Assembly (NCBI GenBank): GCA_045807725.1
Contig: JBJMGV010000094.1
Coordinates: forward strand, 4,356-68,355
Length of the DNA: 64,000 nucleotides
DNA from: DATENM01 sp045807725
GTDB lineage: Bacteria > Acidobacteriota > Blastocatellia > UBA7656
Direction of reading: 5' to 3'
Shown here: piece by piece, positions 62,856-64,000 of the stretch
Layout of the letters: each line of letters opens with the position of its first letter
Numbering within the stretch: the stretch's first letter is position 1
Translations under genes and position numbers: made by a program
The notes under the pieces: generated by a model
What the model was told of the DNA's origin: nothing
Databases searched by the model: none
What the model saw: the letters and a program-made list of their open reading frames with translations, nothing else

Positions 62856-63686
62856 ATGCATAATGACGTTTTAGAACTGGAAGAGAAATGGCATAACGAC
62901 AAGCGATGGGATGGCATCAAGCGGGCCTACAGCGCCGCCGATGTGGTACGGCGGCGCGGCTCTGTGCAGATCAAACACACGTTTGCCGAGATGGGCGCAA
63001 AGCGGTTATGGCGCTTGCTTCATAGCGAGCCGTTCGTTGCCGCGCTTGGCGCGATGACCGGCTGCCAGGCCGTGCAGCAAGTACAGGCCGGGCTGAAAGC
63101 CATCTACCTGAGCGGCTGGCAGGTCGCCGCCGACGCCAACACCATCGGCCACACCTATCCCGACCAGAGTCTCTATCCGGTAGACAGCGTGCCCAACGTC
63201 GTGCGCCGCATCAACAACGCCTTGCAGCGCGCCGACCAGATACAGCACGCCGAAGGCAAAGAGGGGCCGCACTGGTTCGCGCCCATCGTCGCCGACGCCG
63301 AAGCCGGGTTTGGCGGCACGCTCAACGCTTTTGAATTGATGAAGGGGATGATCGAGGCCGGCGCAGCGGGCGTCCATTTTGAAGACCAGTTGGCGTCAGC
63401 TAAAAAGTGCGGTCATATGGGCGGCAAGGTTTTGGTTCCGACCGGCGAGTTCATTCAGAAGCTGATTGCCGCGCGCCTGGCCGCAGACGTAATGGGCGTG
63501 CCGACTGTGCTGGTGGCGCGAACGGACGCGAACGCCGCGAGCTTGTTGACCAGCGACGTTGATCCCCGCGATCAGGAATTTATGACCGGCGAGCGCACCA
63601 TTGAAGGCTTCTATACGGTGCGGCACGGATTGGATCAGGCCATCGCGCGAGCGCTCGCTTATGCGCCGTATGCCGATATGCTGTAG
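62856..63686 (+). CDS. aceA: Isocitrate lyase, ended early by an in-frame amber codon
   Basis: The ATG at 62856 has GAGGAGA upstream. 276 residues are coded before TAG at 63684-63686, against ~430 for the family. The catalytic loop 'SAKKCGHMGGKVLVPTGEF' with Cys185 is present, as are 'YLSGWQVAADANTIGHTYPD' and 'VADAEAGFGGTLNAFELMKG'. The codon at 277 follows 'YAPYADML' and precedes 'CETSEPNLEE'; in homologues this position is Trp (WCETS), so TGG to TAG is the simplest explanation. The enzyme would split isocitrate to glyoxylate and succinate. Truncated as is, it lacks the C-terminal swapped helices and is unlikely to work. Confidence 0.9.
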   Translation: MHNDVLELEEKWHNDKRWDGIKRAYSAADVVRRRGSVQIKHTFAEMGAKRLWRLLHSEPFVAALGAMTGCQAVQQVQAGLKAIYLSGWQVAADANTIGHTYPDQSLYPVDSVPNVVRRINNALQRADQIQHAEGKEGPHWFAPIVADAEAGFGGTLNAFELMKGMIEAGAAGVHFEDQLASAKKCGHMGGKVLVPTGEFIQKLIAARLAADVMGVPTVLVARTDANAASLLTSDVDPRDQEFMTGERTIEGFYTVRHGLDQAIARALAYAPYADML

Positions 63687-64000
63687 TGCGAAACGTCGGA
63701 GCCGAACCTTGAAGAAGCGCGCCGCTTTGCCGAAGCGGTTCACGCCGAGTATCCGGGCAAGCTGCTGGCCTACAACTGCTCGCCGTCGTTCAACTGGCGC
63801 AAGAAGCTCGACCATCACACCATCGCGCGGTTCCAGCGCGAACTGGCGTCTTACGGCTACAAGTTCCAGTTCGTCACGCTGGCCGGCTTTCACGCGCTCA
63901 ACTACAGCATGTTCGAGTTGGCCAGCGGCTTCAAAGAGCAAGGCATGCTGGCTTACGCGCACCTGCAAGAGAACGAGTTCGAGCATGAAAGCGGCGGCTA
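63687..64000 (+). pseudogene. aceA: Isocitrate lyase, continuation after the amber codon (runs off window)
   Basis: The same frame continues without break to the window end: 'CETSEPNLEEARRFAEAVHA', 'KLLAYNCSPSFNWRKKLDHH', 'SYGYKFQFVTLAGFHALNYS', 'FELASGFKEQGMLAYAHLQE'. These are well-conserved isocitrate lyase C-terminal regions, including the 'NCSPSFNW' active-site motif. Conservation on both sides of a single stop implies a recent mutation, a sequencing error, or read-through. Confidence 0.85.

Overview
The window is GC-rich (roughly 60%) bacterial chromosome. Its gene content points to an Acidobacteriota-type soil bacterium, perhaps of the Blastocatellia kind: Oar-like TonB-dependent receptors with a carboxypeptidase-regulatory N-terminus, a BNR/sortilin-like secreted protein, two S9 peptidases, paired DUF1501/DUF1800 proteins, GMC dehydrogenases, and HAE1-type RND pumps. 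This placement is inferred from family composition; no rRNA, tRNA or CRISPR array was recognised.

Layout. 1-8.4 kb: end of one TonB receptor, an ECF sigma/anti-sigma pair, then a run of TonB receptor, ABC ATPase, ABC permease and a secreted lectin-fold protein, bracketed by inverted copies of a ~120-bp intergenic repeat. 9-12.9 kb: a very large BNR-repeat protein and a convergent VapBC pair. 13-20.6 kb: Tat-exported sugar isomerase-like protein, GMC dehydrogenase with a Cys cluster, S9 peptidase, acyl-CoA dehydrogenase, SCP-x-type thiolase. 20.8-30 kb: mfd, a transposase remnant, a Gfo/Idh/MocA oxidoreductase, two small membrane proteins, a second ECF sigma factor, a second S9 peptidase. 30.4-35 kb: RND pump and adaptor. 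35.3-41.8 kb: GMC dehydrogenase with Tat-type small subunit, then DUF1501 and DUF1800 proteins. 42.4-50.3 kb: five-gene efflux operon (adaptor, RND pump, TolC, lipoyl-type lipoprotein, coiled-coil protein). 50.6-55.4 kb: unknown gene, small HEXXH secreted protein, patatin-like lipase, GT-C membrane protein. 55.5-61.6 kb: acyl-CoA dehydrogenase, glycogen phosphorylase, dTDP-glucose dehydratase, pyrophosphatase. 61.7-64 kb: a damaged glyoxylate-shunt locus (headless iclR, headless malate synthase, isocitrate lyase with an in-frame amber codon).

The most unusual signal lies between the genes. At ten or more places there are short tandem repeats of 7, 8 or 9 bases. In most of them an array faces its own reverse complement across a spacer, giving a hairpin. 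The repeated word differs from site to site while the architecture stays the same. Two sites (19.0 and 33.6 kb) share the word and a related spacer, and each carries a variant unit copied into both arms. Some arrays run into the 5' ends of genes and are translated. Separate families of longer repeats (29-, 40-, 25- and ~50-bp units and a 220-bp nested palindrome) fill most of the other long gaps.

The second notable signal is the apparent decay, or an assembly fault, at the glyoxylate locus, where three adjacent genes of one pathway are all broken.
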